NCBI RefSeq assembly: GCF_032062135.1
Contig: NC_092859.1
Span: 153,650,564-153,714,563 of the forward strand
DNA length: 64,000 bases
Source: Pyxicephalus adspersus
Lineage: Eukaryota; Chordata; Amphibia; Anura; Pyxicephalidae
Direction: 5' to 3'
Below are positions 31,395 through 44,596 of the stretch, piece by piece. The notes below the pieces were generated by a model. The model was not told where the DNA came from, did not search any database, and saw nothing but the letters and a program-made list of their open reading frames with translations. A program made the translations under genes and the position numbers. Numbering within the stretch: position 1 is the stretch's first letter; each line of letters opens with the position of its first letter.

Positions 31395-31402
31395 CCTTAT
31401 AG

Positions 31403-32469
31403 CTTGCTAATCTTTACCTTCACCCATTAACACAAACGCGTTTTTATAGTCTGAATTCAGGGAGCACACACAGTGCAGCCTTTATTCCTCCCTCCTGCAC
31501 ACACCTATTAATGCTAATTGTGGATGAGGATACAAGATGCCCTTTGTGACCTGCTGAGGCCACTTAACCCCTGTCTGACTTTTCTCCTTCATTCCAGGAA
31601 ATGTCATTGGTCTATTAATTGCCTAGGAGAGGACCACACAAGGTGCTGAGAAAGGACTGATTGATTGCAATATGTGATCTGCAAAAGAAGAGCTTTGTGT
31701 AAATTATCTGAGAATATCTCAATGCCATTAACAAAAGTAACTTAAAACCAAAATCTTTGGGAACATTTGCATTAGTTTATATCTAAATCAGCAGTGATAA
31801 ATCTAAATTTGAAAATAAAAAAGTTGCATTTTTAGTTTAAGGTCACAATGCCAGATATGACATAAAGCCAGAATTAGACTTTTTTGTCACCCCTCGCTCC
31901 CTGAATCTGCATGGTACCTACATGACATCCATCATTGGCATCAACCATGGGGGATGCACCAAGTATTAGATTTGCAGCCTCCTGAATATATATGGTGATG
32001 TTATTGTGTGTTTTGTCATCAAGATTTAATATGTTGACATCGTGGCTGCAATAATGGTACTTCCTTGCATACAGAAGCATTAGCACATCAACAAAAAGGA
32101 AAGCGGACATAGGATGAGCACACCACAGGAGCTCTGCGACTGCAACAGCAATTAAATGAACCCCATTCAGTCTTTCCATCCCGGTTCTGGCCAAGTTCTC
32201 ATGAGACCAAACTACAAATCCTTTGCATAGTAAAGGTTTGTTGGGCACAAAAGCATAAAGTGCTCACTTGGCAGTGAATGGGGCTGTATTATTTGTTGTA
32301 TTTGATCATAATGTTTTGGGGCTGCTTGCCTGTGTTGGCGGGGTAGTCATTAGGAAGTGGAATTCGTAATTCTTTAATTTTTTTTAATATCATGACATAT
32401 ATTTCCCTTTGTTTTTGGAGCTGGACACTTTAGGAAGGATAAAAGTATTATATAGTATAAGTACTAGGC
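31403..32469. other. Unrecognised sequence with a 124-codon minus-strand frame
   Basis: The frame at 31874-32248 (minus) contains C-S-H-D-V-N-I-L-N-L-D-D-K and ends ARGDKKV before a TAA. It overlaps no identified repeat, lacks splice evidence, and shows no domain I can name. Confidence 0.3.
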
Positions 32470-32745
32470 TACAGACACATTCTAGAAAATTGTTAACCAT
32501 AATGAATAATTGTGATCTACTTGGGTGAAAATCTAGCATGTATACAGCCCATGCTGTCCTTTGTCCTGGTAGATCAATGAACCCCCAACCAGGGAAGACC
32601 ACCATACTTTCCAATAGGGAGGACACAGCAGGGTGCCTCCTGGCTCATCCTTCCCCCTCTCCACTTTATAAAACTGAACAGCATTGTGTGATCAGCATTT
32701 GTTTGTTCTCCTGTCACTGGAAAGATTGTTTCCAGGGACACAAAT
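32470..32745. mobile_element. Harbinger-like TIR element, decayed copy
   Basis: GGGTGAAAATCTAGCATGTA, AGGACACAGCAGGGTGCC and a GGAAAGATTGTTTCCA palindrome are shared with copies at 36.7, 44.6 and 48 kb. Confidence 0.5.
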
Positions 32746-34179
32746 CTAAAGTGCTAATTGCAAAATTTGAATGGGATTGGTGCCCTAATTGGATTGTTTA
32801 TAGTGGTGCCATTTAATGAGTCATTAATCAGTGATGTTATTTTCAAATTTAGACATATTTCTAAATATTACGGCTTCTTGGGGCATCTCAATGGTTCGGA
32901 GAGGTGAAAGCTCTGTGGAAAGGGTGAGGGGCATTGGAATGACTTATCGGGGATACCAGGAATGGGTGCAATACATAATGTTTAATATAGAAATTGACTT
33001 GGAAAGTTCCAAAAACATTTACCTCTACATGCAAAAAAAAAAACATAGGTTCATTGTATTGAATTTTAAAAATATAAAAGATTTGTACACTGTTTCCAAT
33101 CCCAGATTGATACATTTGTATCACTTTGTTGTAGTTTTATACTTTGCATTGATGTAATTTGGGTTTATATTATAGGTGTCACCGGGTCTATTGCCTCATA
33201 GGGAGTAAAATTCCATTTGTAATTTAGCTAAGGACAAGAGACGGCACTCCTGCAATGATCACAGGTCTAATTTCTGTTACATAAACCCTTGGGGACTGCT
33301 GACGTCATAGGACATGTATAGTCTTGTGACAGGTGCATAGGGAGGGCGGAGGGGGAAGGGAAAGCCAAAGACGTAAGCTATACATCCGGCTATACATCAG
33401 CTGTCTGTTTTTAGTTTTCTTTTTTTTCTTCTATTGGAATGTAATGCAGCTGTTTAATTACCTTCACCTTGTGCACATGCTTTTTATTCTAGTGTCCTAT
33501 GCTTTCCTAATGTATAAAAGGAAGAATGACGCTGGTTTTATACTCTGTGCCCATGTGCACATATTTTAATGCAATAAATGCACCTTTGTGTATTCTGGAA
33601 TCACATTGGTTCAAATCGATACATCCAATAAGGTCTACATATAAAGGGGCAAAGTGCCTACAGACCATTTTTTTAAAAGGACTGGACTCATGTATCGGCA
33701 CATTCATAAATTTGGGGATTGGCTGAAATAGTCGCCATTCTTCAGTCTGATCACCATTTCCACAATTACCATTATATATCAACAATGGTGCCAATCTCCA
33801 TATTTATGAAGTTGCATTCAGCCTGATTGGCCTATTAAAAGGGTCTATGCAATGGGAAACAATGGAGAACAATTGGGTTCTTTCAAATGCCCACCTCTGC
33901 CGCTGATTAGCACTTTAGAAAGTAAATGGGCCGTATAATGCTCCTTTTTCAAGTGAAAGTCACAGATAGAAATAGTGGCCAATAGTTAAGTAAATGGATC
34001 TTCTGGTCTCCAATTTACAGATTTTATAAAAAATGTTGGCATGTTTTTAACAAAAGATCATGTTTGATATAATGCCTAAAAATCACTTAACATCATTATG
34101 TTTTTTTTTAATATATTTTATATTTTATTGGGAAATGGCATTATGATATAAAATATAGACTTTTATCCATTTATTTTTC
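32746..34179. other. Nothing firmly recognised
   Basis: AT-rich. Overlapping frames (32831-33157 plus, 33507-33794 minus) have no known motif. 33300-33370 is a short GC-rich, G-rich patch (GGAGGGCGGAGGGGGAAGGG). Confidence 0.35.
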
Positions 34180-34640
34180 AATTGAAAGTTACCTTTACAA
34201 AACCTCTAAAGGTAAGACTTTAAATTGGACATGATAGAAGAAACGAACACCTCGAACCGATAGAAACAAATTCCTCAGATCAAAAGAAGTGGTGCTTAAA
34301 GTGGAACCAAAGTTCCACTTTAAAAATTTGGGATCAGGTAGCGTTTTAGTGTAGTAAGGTACAGGTGAGGTCCTTTCTGCAATAAGCATTCTTACCTAAT
34401 CACTTCATTCATCTGTCAAAAATCGCTGAGCTGTGCATGCCGGGGATATCTGGCACATTCCGGCTTCCCCTGCAGTTGCAGGGACTGAATTAAATCCTGC
34501 CTGCATGGAAGTTATGTGATCCCAGCCTGACCAATCAAAATAGCAGAAAGAGGAAGAGAAGAAAGAAGATGGTGGCACCTGTGATGGAACAAAGAGGGGT
34601 GAGTTTTTATGCTGTCGTATGGTGTTCCTGTTCACCTGGG
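34180..34640 (+). repeat. Dispersed repeat (TTCCACTTTAA family), copy with palindromic start
   Basis: A 28-bp near-palindrome at 34296-34323 joins TTAAAGTGGAAC with GTTCCACTTTAA. Then GTGCATGCCGGGGATATC, CCCTGCAGTTGCAGGG and a purine-rich AGAAAGAAGATGGTGGCACC segment follow. The same order of landmarks recurs at 34745-35130 and 45050-45385. Confidence 0.6.
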
Positions 34641-34744
34641 TGCTCTCTTGATGTTTTGTCAATGAGCGAGCTAAGATGACTTCACCATACAATCCCTTCA
34701 TGTTATTTTGTATATGTTATCCCCTGGAGAGCTGTAAATTTAAA

Positions 34745-35130
34745 AGGGAACTTAAGGTCCACTTCTAAAAATTTTGGCGCAGGACATTATTGCAGAATGA
34801 AACAGTTGATGTCGCTTCTGCATAAATAATTCTCACCTGTCTGATTGCTCTGATGAATGATGAGTTGCACATTTGTAGCTTAGCATTCATTGTCCAGGAT
34901 ACCTGGCAATTCCAGCATCCCCTGTGCATGCTGGCACGGAACAAACCCCTGCGATTCTGCATGGGAGTTATGTCAATCAAGGTGGCTGAAGATCACAACT
35001 TTTCCCACTTTAAATACTGCGAAACGCATTAGTATTCACAACTAGCAATAGAAGAATGAAAAAGATGCTTGTCCGCTGCGACAGAACGGGGACATGTGAG
35101 TATACTGGGGTTTATTTCCATGAAACGTGT
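34745..35130 (+). repeat. Dispersed repeat, second adjacent copy
   Basis: TTAAGGTCCACTTCTAAAAA, ATTCTCACCTGTCTG, CCAGCATCCCCTGTGCATGC and GGTGGCTGAAGATCAC follow the same layout as the previous copy, in the same orientation. GCGAAACGCATTAG lies near 35020. Confidence 0.55.
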
Positions 35131-36689
35131 TGGTATTCCCCTTATTAATATTCAGGTGCAAAACATTGGATAGATTTCCTCTTTCAATAACATTACAAGA
35201 TCAAATAAATCAAGAATGAAGCAGTTATATGCTGAACTCCTAACATTCTTTGTAAACACTAAGGGTTTTTTTTCAAACTAATAAGTAATGATTTTATGTG
35301 AATATACCATATTGTTAAATATTTGTTTGTTATCCAAACACAAGGCTTTTTATCTGACAAGTATTGTGTGGATACAAAAAAAAATTGTGTTTATTTTTTC
35401 TTTTTAGGGCCAATTGAAGGTCTCATCTTTAGAGGTTCTGAAATCCTGTTCTTTTCCTCTAACACATAAATAAACATACACAAACATACAGCGACTGACA
35501 TTATTTGACATACAACATACAAATTTGGACATTATTTATATAGCATGGGTCATACATATGTAAGAAAAAAAAAAACAGTTAATGCATATAAAAAATAATA
35601 ATTACAATTTTAGCCTCTGACATCATTATAGTAAGGGCAGTGAAATTGGAATTTCTTTTGTTTTTTGATCAATGGTATTTTTTCTCTCCATTGGGATGCC
35701 TTGGCTTTGCATTATTAATATTGTCACAGCAGTGGCTTCCATAGCTGTATTCACAAAATGAAATGCAGACCACAAAAAGCCAGTGATTCATAAATAATGT
35801 ACAAAGTTCCCAATATTTCACACCCAATTCATTAAAGACACATAATACCATAATTCCCCAAGAAACCACATGAAACTACCAACTTCAGTGACCCCATATG
35901 GGAAATACGTATTTCTGTAACAAAGTCGAATGGATCTGGGTCAGACAGATAGTTCATCAGTACTGTATAGGAATAAATTAATGACATGTAAATACTTAAT
36001 GTACATTGAAAGGGAAAGAAAGAAAAATAAAGAAAGAAAGAGAGAAAAGAAAAGAGAGAGAGAAACTTGTGACATTGGAGGTTACCGTGCAACAGAAGAA
36101 AATAAAAAGACTTAAATACTGTAAATTAGTTTAATTATTTGTATCCCATAATTTTTTAGTTCTTGGAGCATATCATTATTTTGACGCAAGTTTTGTGCTA
36201 AAAACTATTCAAAATTACCTTTCATCATTAACTTTCAGGTATTCAAAGTGTCTATAAACAAAAAATCTTAAATAAAAAAAACATTCTTTGCTCATCATCA
36301 CCCAAAGTACCCAAAACATAATAATAACTACATCCCGGTATAGATGCTTTCCCATATCAGCACAACATTATTTTATTTACAAGGGCTGAAAAAAGACACA
36401 GCTCCATGGGGTTATATTTAGATATTTCTATTTACCATACAGTTTTATTATAAGGTTTAGGGTTTTGCAATGTGCAGTCCCCACAGGTGGACAATGTACA
36501 AATGTCTTGATGTTGTGCATTATCAAAACTAGATCAGGTAACATTTTATCACATTACTGTCATTTGTGATGTACTACAGTTTACCTTGGGTTTTAAAAAA
36601 AGCATTGTGTCTAAAAGGAAAATCTGCATGGCAGTTAAAAACCAAATGCAATGCACACACCAATGCAGCATGCACATCAGCCCATGACA
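35131..36689. other. AT-rich sequence, one GA microsatellite
   Basis: No gene or repeat family, except a purine run at 36007-36065 (GAAAGAAAGAGAGAAAAG-type). Confidence 0.45.
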
Positions 36690-36996
36690 CTTGAACAAGC
36701 CCCGATTGTTCTTGTCCGATAATCAGCTCAGGGCTGATGTCGGACGAGAATCTTACGTGTGTACAACACTTATCTTCCATCATCTGAACGGCTGACCTGG
36801 CGGATCAACAGACGATGGATGACGAACGATCGTAATGAAATTGAAGGGAGAGAGAACACAGCGGGGTGCCTCTCCATCGTTCTCCCCCTTCCCTCTCCAT
36901 AGAGCAGAGCGGTGCTCGTTCACGCATTGTGCAGTCGTTGGAAAGGATCATGAAAGATCCTTTCCAACGACAATTATTGCACGTGTGTACATAGCC
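36690..36996. mobile_element. Harbinger-like TIR element, right end intact
   Basis: The end ATTGCACGTGTGTACATAGCC is followed by TAA (36997-36999). Inside are GGAAAGGATCATGAAAGATC and CCTTTCCAACGAC forming a hairpin, and GAGAACACAGCGGGGTGCC. The left end is truncated. Confidence 0.65.
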
Positions 36997-36998
36997 TA

Positions 36999-38320
36999 AG
37001 GTCACATAGTAATGCAGCTCTGCCGACAGTCTTTTGCATAATTTCCCCAGGGTTTATTTTTGTTTACTTTCTTTTATTGGCACTTTATACTTTTAATATC
37101 CAATACTGGCAATTAGGAATAATAATTCTTATACATGACTCTTATACAGGGAATATGGTTGATGGATGATGAATGAAGTATCTTGTATTTAGTAAAATTA
37201 GATTACAGGCTGCACATTCATTCTGTTACTCAGTATACTGTATGTGGCGTGCTTTTCATTATTTTTTATAAATAAATAAACAATGCATGTCTTTTACCTA
37301 CTAACACCTACCAAGGATCCAGCATTGCCAGGGCGGTTGCTGCAGAAATGTGTTATATGAGTGTCTGTGCTGCTACGTGAGGGAAGGCATGCACAATTTT
37401 GAGGTCTCCCCTCCCCACCCTAACCTGTGACTTAATCATAGAAAGCTGCAGAGATGAGAGCTCAGGCGGCATTACCGGCTACAGATTGGAGTGTAGTCTG
37501 TGCTCAGCAATCATTCCAAGGGTTGTTTAGTGTCACATGTAAGGATGCCCAGCAACGAAAAGTGATGATCTCCATACAGATATAAATGCCCCAGCTAGGT
37601 TTTACCAACCCATAATGACCTCCATAAAATAGAGATGGCTGATTGCAATATACGTCACAGTGCTGGACCATGGCTGCAAATATTGTACTAAACACCAATA
37701 TCAATTTATAACATGATAAATGTAGTCAGTGATCAGTTTGTGCTATCCAAGGAGCAGAATATTTAAGTATATTATACCTTTCACATAATGAGCAGTATAT
37801 TTACATTGTATGATTGCAACCTCTTGCCACTACTGTGCTGTGCCAGCTACCTTAAATGACCTACAGGATATCAGATTTACAATTATATGTTGGCACAACA
37901 CCAGATTACAGGAAACCAGATTTACCACAGGGTGGTCTGGTGTAAAAAGGGTTCTTATCTTGCAATGATTTCCCAGACCCTGCCTGCCATTTGAATGATA
38001 CCAAGCTATTGTATGCAAAAGCAATGGCAAACACTTTTTATTCAGCTGTTAGTCTCCATTGTTTCTATTGTGGTAGCTAAGAAAGACTTTTTAAATAGGG
38101 TCATCCTTGGTGGCCAGGCTGGCCCATCAGGAAACCTGTTAAACTCTGTGGTTAATCCCTGTGATATGCCCAACAATGGGTTTTTTGCCATGTCGGTGGT
38201 GATGGGACAGACGCCTGGCGGACTGCTGGTCTCCATCAACCTAAAAAAATGTGCTATTGTTGCAGAAATGTCTTCTTGTAGACCATGTCACTTGGGTCTC
38301 CTGTCCAACCCTTCTCACTC
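36999..38320. other. Nothing recognised
   Basis: AT-rich. A 155-codon plus-strand frame (37995-38462) runs into the next MITE and has no motif. Confidence 0.4.
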
Positions 38321-38323
38321 TAA

Positions 38324-38733
38324 GGCTACGTACACACATGCAATAATTATCGTTAGAAAACGAACAGTTAACGACCGATCAACAATTATGCTTGATTGTT
38401 TTGAACGATCGTATTGTGTACGATTTTGTACATGCTATAATGTTACAATCGTTCAAATATAATCCACCAATAATGTACACATACTAGATACGATCATTTG
38501 AAGGATGCAGGAAGTGACGTGTACTAGGGAAAGTGTACTGCAGAACAACCCACAATCACCAAATGACTGTACACACAATAGATAGCGAATGATTGTCACC
38601 CAATCAAATCCACCGGGATGGTCGTTCTTTTCCAGCAACATTCCTTGTTCATCGGCGTCATTGGCCAGTCGTTGGACGATTGGCCGTTAATCGTTCGTTT
38701 CCAACAATAATTTATGCATGTGTGTACATAGCC
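38324..38733. mobile_element. PIF/Harbinger-like TIR element with TAA duplications
   Basis: GGCTACGTACACACATGCAA at the left is complementary to TGCATGTGTGTACATAGCC at the right. Both ends are flanked by TAA (38321-38323 and 38734-38736). 410 bp, same family as 11725-12152 but more diverged inside. Confidence 0.8.
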
Positions 38734-38736
38734 TAA

Positions 38737-40327
38737 GTGCACCTGAAACACACCTTGATCATCTTACTGCTTCCTAATACCTGTACAAACAAACGTACTT
38801 AGGGCGCAATTCTTGGAGAATTAGTGCAGATTACTGGACATTAGACAAAGTTGTTTACTATTATGCATCTGCTTTCCAGTGCATGACTCCTGAACTGTTT
38901 TTGCAAATAATACCCAAAGGTGCAAAATTTTCTAGAATACTGACTGATCAGAGTGTGAGGTAACATTAAAATTAGTATGGGTTATTTGTATATATCAGTG
39001 AGGTCCGGAATGCTCAGCTGACCTTAGGTCCTATTCACATTGTTCTAGTCCATTTCATGCTAATATTACTGTCTCATAAGAGGTATATTGACTTTTTTAC
39101 TTTAGAAACAAGTATGTCCGCAAGTCAATTGCAATAATATATAGTCCACATAGAGAGCTGCTGTTCTTGTTTGGTAAATGTTTATCTTTACATTGAGTTT
39201 CAGCCCCTGAGAGCTTGGCTCTGGTAATTTTCAGTGCAGAGCTCTGAACACTACAATCAGTGCCAATCTTTCTCTAACAAAGTGTCATAAAACATTAGGG
39301 TTCCTCTATGGGTTTCTAGGGGATAATTGAGCAGTGGAGGGTTGACCTCCCATTTGGGGCATGGGTTGGTGGGGCTATTTAGATCTATTTCATTGTCTGT
39401 AAGTGTTGCATTCTTCCTGCTGACCACCACTGTTGGGGGACTAATCTTTCCACTGACTTCCAATAAATGGTGCATTCTTTAGACTGACCACCAATATTCA
39501 TTAAACATATAAGTAAAGAAGCATATTTCGCAAAAACTCATAATTTTGGATCTTCTCCTCCCTCTTACAACCATAGTCAGGAGGCACCATTACCACTGCT
39601 CACCAATGTAATGAATGGGTTAAAGGAGAGGAAGGAAGTGTGGATTGTGATTCCTGGCTGTAGGCTTTACCCCTTGTTTGCACACTCAACTCTCCTGCTC
39701 AGGGATGACTAAACTTTTACGTAGTGCCAGAATCTCCAGGTAAAGAATTTTACTGCTATTACCTCAATCAAGGATATATTTCTTACCTAATGTTCTCTAT
39801 AGAGTCCAACTTTCCTTAGGACAGCAACCATAAACTGGTTAATGATTTATTATCCATTTTAGTCCAAATAAGTGTGTCCAGTGCCATTGTTCCATTGGTG
39901 GAAACCTAGTAGCACGACACTACAAATAGTCAAATGTATCAATTGCACCACAGGAAGTGCTAAAATATGGCAAAAAGCCAATTATCAGGGTACATTTTGA
40001 GTGGCTATCCAATAGCCGAAGAAGATCACTCTGGCATGGAGTAGGAGTGGAAAATGGCAGCTTCTAGGGATGCATTTGTAATGGGTTCCTAGACCTGTCA
40101 TTGCTGCCGGTCTAGATAAGTGTGTTATAACTGGTATGGTGAAACCTCACTTACACCAATGACATTTTAGATCCACTTTAAGCCATCCCTTCCAGTATTT
40201 TAGTGGACTGGCTGGTTAAGTATTTACTTAACCAGGCAGTCCATGTTCAGATGTGGGATATGTTAAAGATAAGTTTGGACAGATAGACTTATGGTTCTCC
40301 AATAAATGTAGTGAAATATGTACTTTT
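38737..40327. other. Nothing recognised
   Basis: No repeat family or gene features. The longest frame is 72 codons (39257-39475 minus). Confidence 0.4.
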
Positions 40328-40615
40328 AAAGCAGAACTAAACCCTGGGTATATTCACCTGCCCCTGTTCCATTGCGGGCCCCGCTAACTTATCCCTTCTT
40401 CTCTTCTCTTTCATCAGGGTGATGTAACTTCTGCACATGCACACATGAGTTCATTCAGTTCCAGGGCCACAAGGGAAGGTGGGATCCCCCAAACACTGAG
40501 CATGTGCAAATTTTTAATTTTGACAATCTGGCAGGTAAACATACTTATTGCAGAAGGGACATTGCCAGTATGGGGCCTAATGTTTACATTGAAACTTTAC
40601 TTCCACCTTAAGGTT
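40328..40615 (+). repeat. Dispersed repeat (AAAGCAGAACTAAACCC family)
   Basis: AAAGCAGAACTAAACCCTGG at the left, GCACATGCACACATGAG and CACTGAGCATGTGCAA inside, and GAAACTTTACTTCCACC at the right. Related pieces are at 25160, 45050 and 60418. Confidence 0.6.
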
Positions 40616-41204
40616 TTGATTTATTTTACCATGGGACACAGTTTACTCCGAAAGAGGTAACGCCTTGCTGATGAATAAAATACTTAGAAGGCAAGCTTAA
40701 TAAAAAGTCAATAAATATAATGGAGGCTTTGTGCCTACGCACAGCTCTTGTTGTACTTTGGTGTAAAACAAGACTAAACTTTCTCTAGTAGAAACAAATT
40801 GCAATTCATGGGAAGTCCAAACTCCTAATTAAGAGCTTCTAGGAGTTTTGTGTAGTATCACATTACCCTCACTATTGTCTCTCTTTATCTGGAACATTTC
40901 TGATTATTTAGCCCATGTATTTTTTAGATGTCAGTAAACGTCTACATTACAAATATGCTTGGAAAGTAGCTTTTGTGAAAGCTCACCTGTCATAAGAGAA
41001 ATATAACACCTGCTAGTGCTAACTGGATGCATGCAGCCAAACAAATTAAAGTAAAGGCTGGAATTCCTTTTGTCCACACTTGTTCTAGAAGATAATTTAG
41101 GTACTAGAGGCAAAACATCAGCATGGCAGTTGAACCAAAGGGATTTTTAGAGTGTTAGGTTTTAAAATCATTCTAGGTTTTTTTTATTAACAAAAAAATC
41201 GTAG
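40616..41204. other. Nothing recognised
   Basis: AT-rich; no features. Confidence 0.4.
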
Positions 41205-41640
41205 CTTGATGCACCATCTCCACATGTCCACCACCCAAGGCCTTGGAGCCTCCAAGACCCCTATGCCCCATGATTACCCATATGTCCAACAACTCCATCT
41301 TCCAGGACCCCAGTTTATCTAACACCGCCACCTCCCATACATCGTCTACACATCTAAAGCTCAATATTCCACGACCACTTGCAACCAACACCTCCACCTC
41401 CCATTGCCATCCCATTTCAATATCTCTTCCTCCCATGACTGCTTCCATTTAGCTGACCCGCATCCTATGAGCTTTACAAAGTAACACCTCCGATAATCAT
41501 CCATCTGCCATCACCTCCACATATCAAATAGCCATTCATGATCACCTTCATCCAATGCACCCACTTTCTAAGATCTCACCATACGCAACATCCAAATCTC
41601 TCCCACCATTCTCTACCTTCCATGACCACTCACATTTAGA
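41205..41640 (+). repeat. Degenerate C-rich, G-poor tandem repeat
   Basis: Irregular recurrence of CACCTCCCA, CATGACCAC and CATCTCC motifs at roughly 30-35-bp spacing, with strong strand asymmetry (very few G on the plus strand). Open frames on both strands here are by-products. Confidence 0.55.
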
Positions 41641-43984
41641 AAACCCACTTGCCTAGGTGAAATCTCCCCCTGTTACCAGTGTAAGTGTTATAGAAACAGA
41701 AAGTGGTAGGTTTTAATGGTCGACAGAGTACCACGGGAAATCCAGGTATGGAGACTTATAGTCAGGAATCGCTAAAACAACTGAAAAGCCAAATAAATAT
41801 CCATAACTAAAAAATCAGATTTTCTTGGATTTACTAGCGTAATCTAAGGCTGAGTTACTTATTTGTAAAAGATTTTTAGATTCTGCACGTAAAGCTTAGA
41901 GCTGGAGGGATTCCAAGAAACTGATATCCAAGGTGAGTTCTACTACTTAATCTTGTAATTATGCCCATGCTTGGCACTGGGAATGTGTGCTTATATCTGG
42001 AATTAGGGATACGCCTGAGCATTTATGTAATACTGAAATTTCTGCTGCACTCCACCTAAATGCTATCATCCTTCTATGGCGTGACAGGCATGTGCAGTTG
42101 GGTAAGATAAGGAGTGCACACAAAAAGGTGATCCAAAGCACATTGTTCCTAGCATAATTGGGAAAGATGGAATTTTCCTGAAGTGACTCATCTTGCATTG
42201 GTTTCACCATTTTAAATAAAAGGTATCAATCCATAAACAAGCTTACAGATAGTCAGGCAATACTACTTCAATCAAATTCATTGTTTATATGTGGATAATG
42301 GCAATGTCATTTATCCAGAAGAACGCCATGAAAACACCCATGACATTTTTTCATGGCTTGGTGTGGCATTGGTTGAGTGTTCCTAGATGCCCTCTAGCAA
42401 CTATGTGTTTTAAAGGTATTTGTCATGTACCATTGACACCCAAGGTTATAAGGGTAGCCTCTATTGCTCATCACTCCCCGGTGGTCTTGATGCCAGAAGG
42501 GCATGACTGCCATTATAAGCAACACAGTTAGCAAGCCAAGGTTGGCAATGAGTTGGCAGGGGAGGTAGACAGAGATAGGTAGGTTGAGTAACAGGCAAAG
42601 TTAGGCAATGTAATGGTACAAGGCCGTAGGCAACGCAGGTCCAGGAATGAGCCAAGGTCATCTATGGTTAGATAGAGTCCATGTAAAAGCTAATTCAAAG
42701 AACACATTCATAGTACAATCTGGGCACCACAAGTATTCCAAAACATAGGTCAAGTTGGGTGCATACAGAGCTGAAGACCAGGCATGGGGTGCATTTAAAT
42801 AGGCCACTTGGCACCATTTAGGTGTGCGTGCATGCATATGTTTTTGCATTGTCAACACATACCTGCAAAGGTATGAAGGCTGCTCGAGGCACTAGAGTAT
42901 GACAACACACCAGTCTACAAACACACATGCACATTAGCGTGCCTGAACTATTGAAAATGTTGTTTCCTATTGTATTATTCAAATGTTGGTTCACAGAGCA
43001 TTGTGGGAAAGGCAATGTATTATAGGTAGGTGAACTCTTTAATAGCACAACAACAAAGTAAACCTTTTGGTTACTTTATGAAGAGCTGGTATTATCTCCT
43101 CACAAATTTATAGTCTACACAAGGAAGTCTGTCTCCTCTTTTACTGCAACTTTTAATCCCCAATTTACCCAGCAGAATAAAAATACATACCATAATTTTT
43201 CCTTTGCAGAGTGCAATATTGGCCTTTTTTATTTTATTTTTTTGCCAGTCCTTTAGATGTAAGGAAGCCACTTCTATTGCTTTCCCGTACAATGTCTGAG
43301 CCCACAAAACACTATAAAAATTATGAAGCTGATGCTTGGATGTGTATAAAACGCCCAATCTCACGTATGCCAAGCATGCTGAAAGGGTGTTAATTGGATT
43401 CACAAATGCCTAGTAAATACCTTTTCTAGTGTCTGCCTGAACAAGCCTTAACAGAAAAAGACAAGTTATGATTTACTTTGTAAGCCTAAATAATATTTTT
43501 CTTCCTATGCCAACCTTTAGGTTACTGCTTCTTTTACAAATAGGACTCCTTAACCCCTTGCTAGAGTCTGCCTTTCATAGGACAAAAAGAAATGTGAGTA
43601 CATTTTGTGTTTTGTGTTTAATTTTTTAATGTTTTTTGTAAACTCTAATATACTACTGTTAATAATTTTCAGAGCACAAAAAATAATTAGGAGTGAAGAA
43701 GAGGAGATTTGAATGGAGGCAATACAGATATATATCGGAAACCAACAAGGTCACCGATGTCTCGTGAGTAATTTGTACTAAGGCAACGTACACACTGAAG
43801 AATACAAGAACAAGAAAAATACAGGACTTTAACGGCAGTGGATTTATAAAAAATTGTCATATACCTTTTATTTCCTTCATTAAGAAACAACAGTTAAAAA
43901 ATATACATGGCTTTTCCCTTATGCCAAGTTTCAGAAAGTTGTGTGTTCAGAAAGAAGAGTTAATCAACATTGTTAGCATACATG
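41641..43984. other. Nothing firmly recognised
   Basis: 42470-42790 (AGGCAAAGTTAGGCAATG, CCAGGAATGAGCCAAGG) has a repetitive feel but no assignable ends. 43780-43800 (AAGGCAACGTACACACTGAAG) may be one worn Harbinger-like end. Confidence 0.35.
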
Positions 43985-44120
43985 GGCTAGATACATTGTA
44001 CACATTACATATGATGAGATCATCCGACGCGTTTCCCAGACTGTGTCCGCTTCCTCAGGGATGTAATTGGTACAGCTAGTAGGTGTTTCAGCACTACAAC
44101 ATGTACAAAAAACACGATAA
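43985..44120 (-). repeat. Dispersed repeat with ACGCGTTT motif
   Basis: ATCATCCGACGCGTTTCCCA and GCTTCCTCAGGGATGTAATT. Such CCTGAGGAAGC plus AAACGCGT sequence is abundant in frog genomes; the element class is not assigned here. Confidence 0.5.
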
Positions 44121-44596
44121 GTACAGCTCTATTTTATAGCAGGTACAGCTCTATCATATACATCAATTCTTCAATAAAAGCAAATTATTCTGTACATATC
44201 AAAGGATGTTGCATTCACCGGTATGCTTACTCTCTTGGTATGAAGGTAGGCAAAAGGCAGAATTAAAAATCACAACACACAGAGATGGCGGTATCTCTTA
44301 TATGTTCTCCAATAATATTCAGTACTTCTCCAGATAATATTGGAAATACTCACTCCATTATGGAGTGATAATAAATAATTATCTCCAAAAACTAGATTTA
44401 ATCACTGTATGGAAAAAAAAACAACAAGCAAATAGGTGAGATGTCCAAAATTCTCTCTATACATGCATTTACATACATATATATATATACATACATATAT
44501 GCACCCATATTCACTTTTATATCAATATATGCAACCCCATCTGTCCTATGTTATTTTTCTGGAAGTTACAAAGCTGGTTTTAGGTACCTATGATTA
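44121..44596. other. AT-rich with a (TA)(CA) microsatellite
   Basis: TACATATATATATATACATAC near 44470-44500. Nothing else recognised. Confidence 0.5.

Noticed and set aside
43211..43393. Short frames around 43.2 kb as a gene
   Set aside because: Opposite-strand frames overlap in AT-rich DNA, with no splice or motif support.
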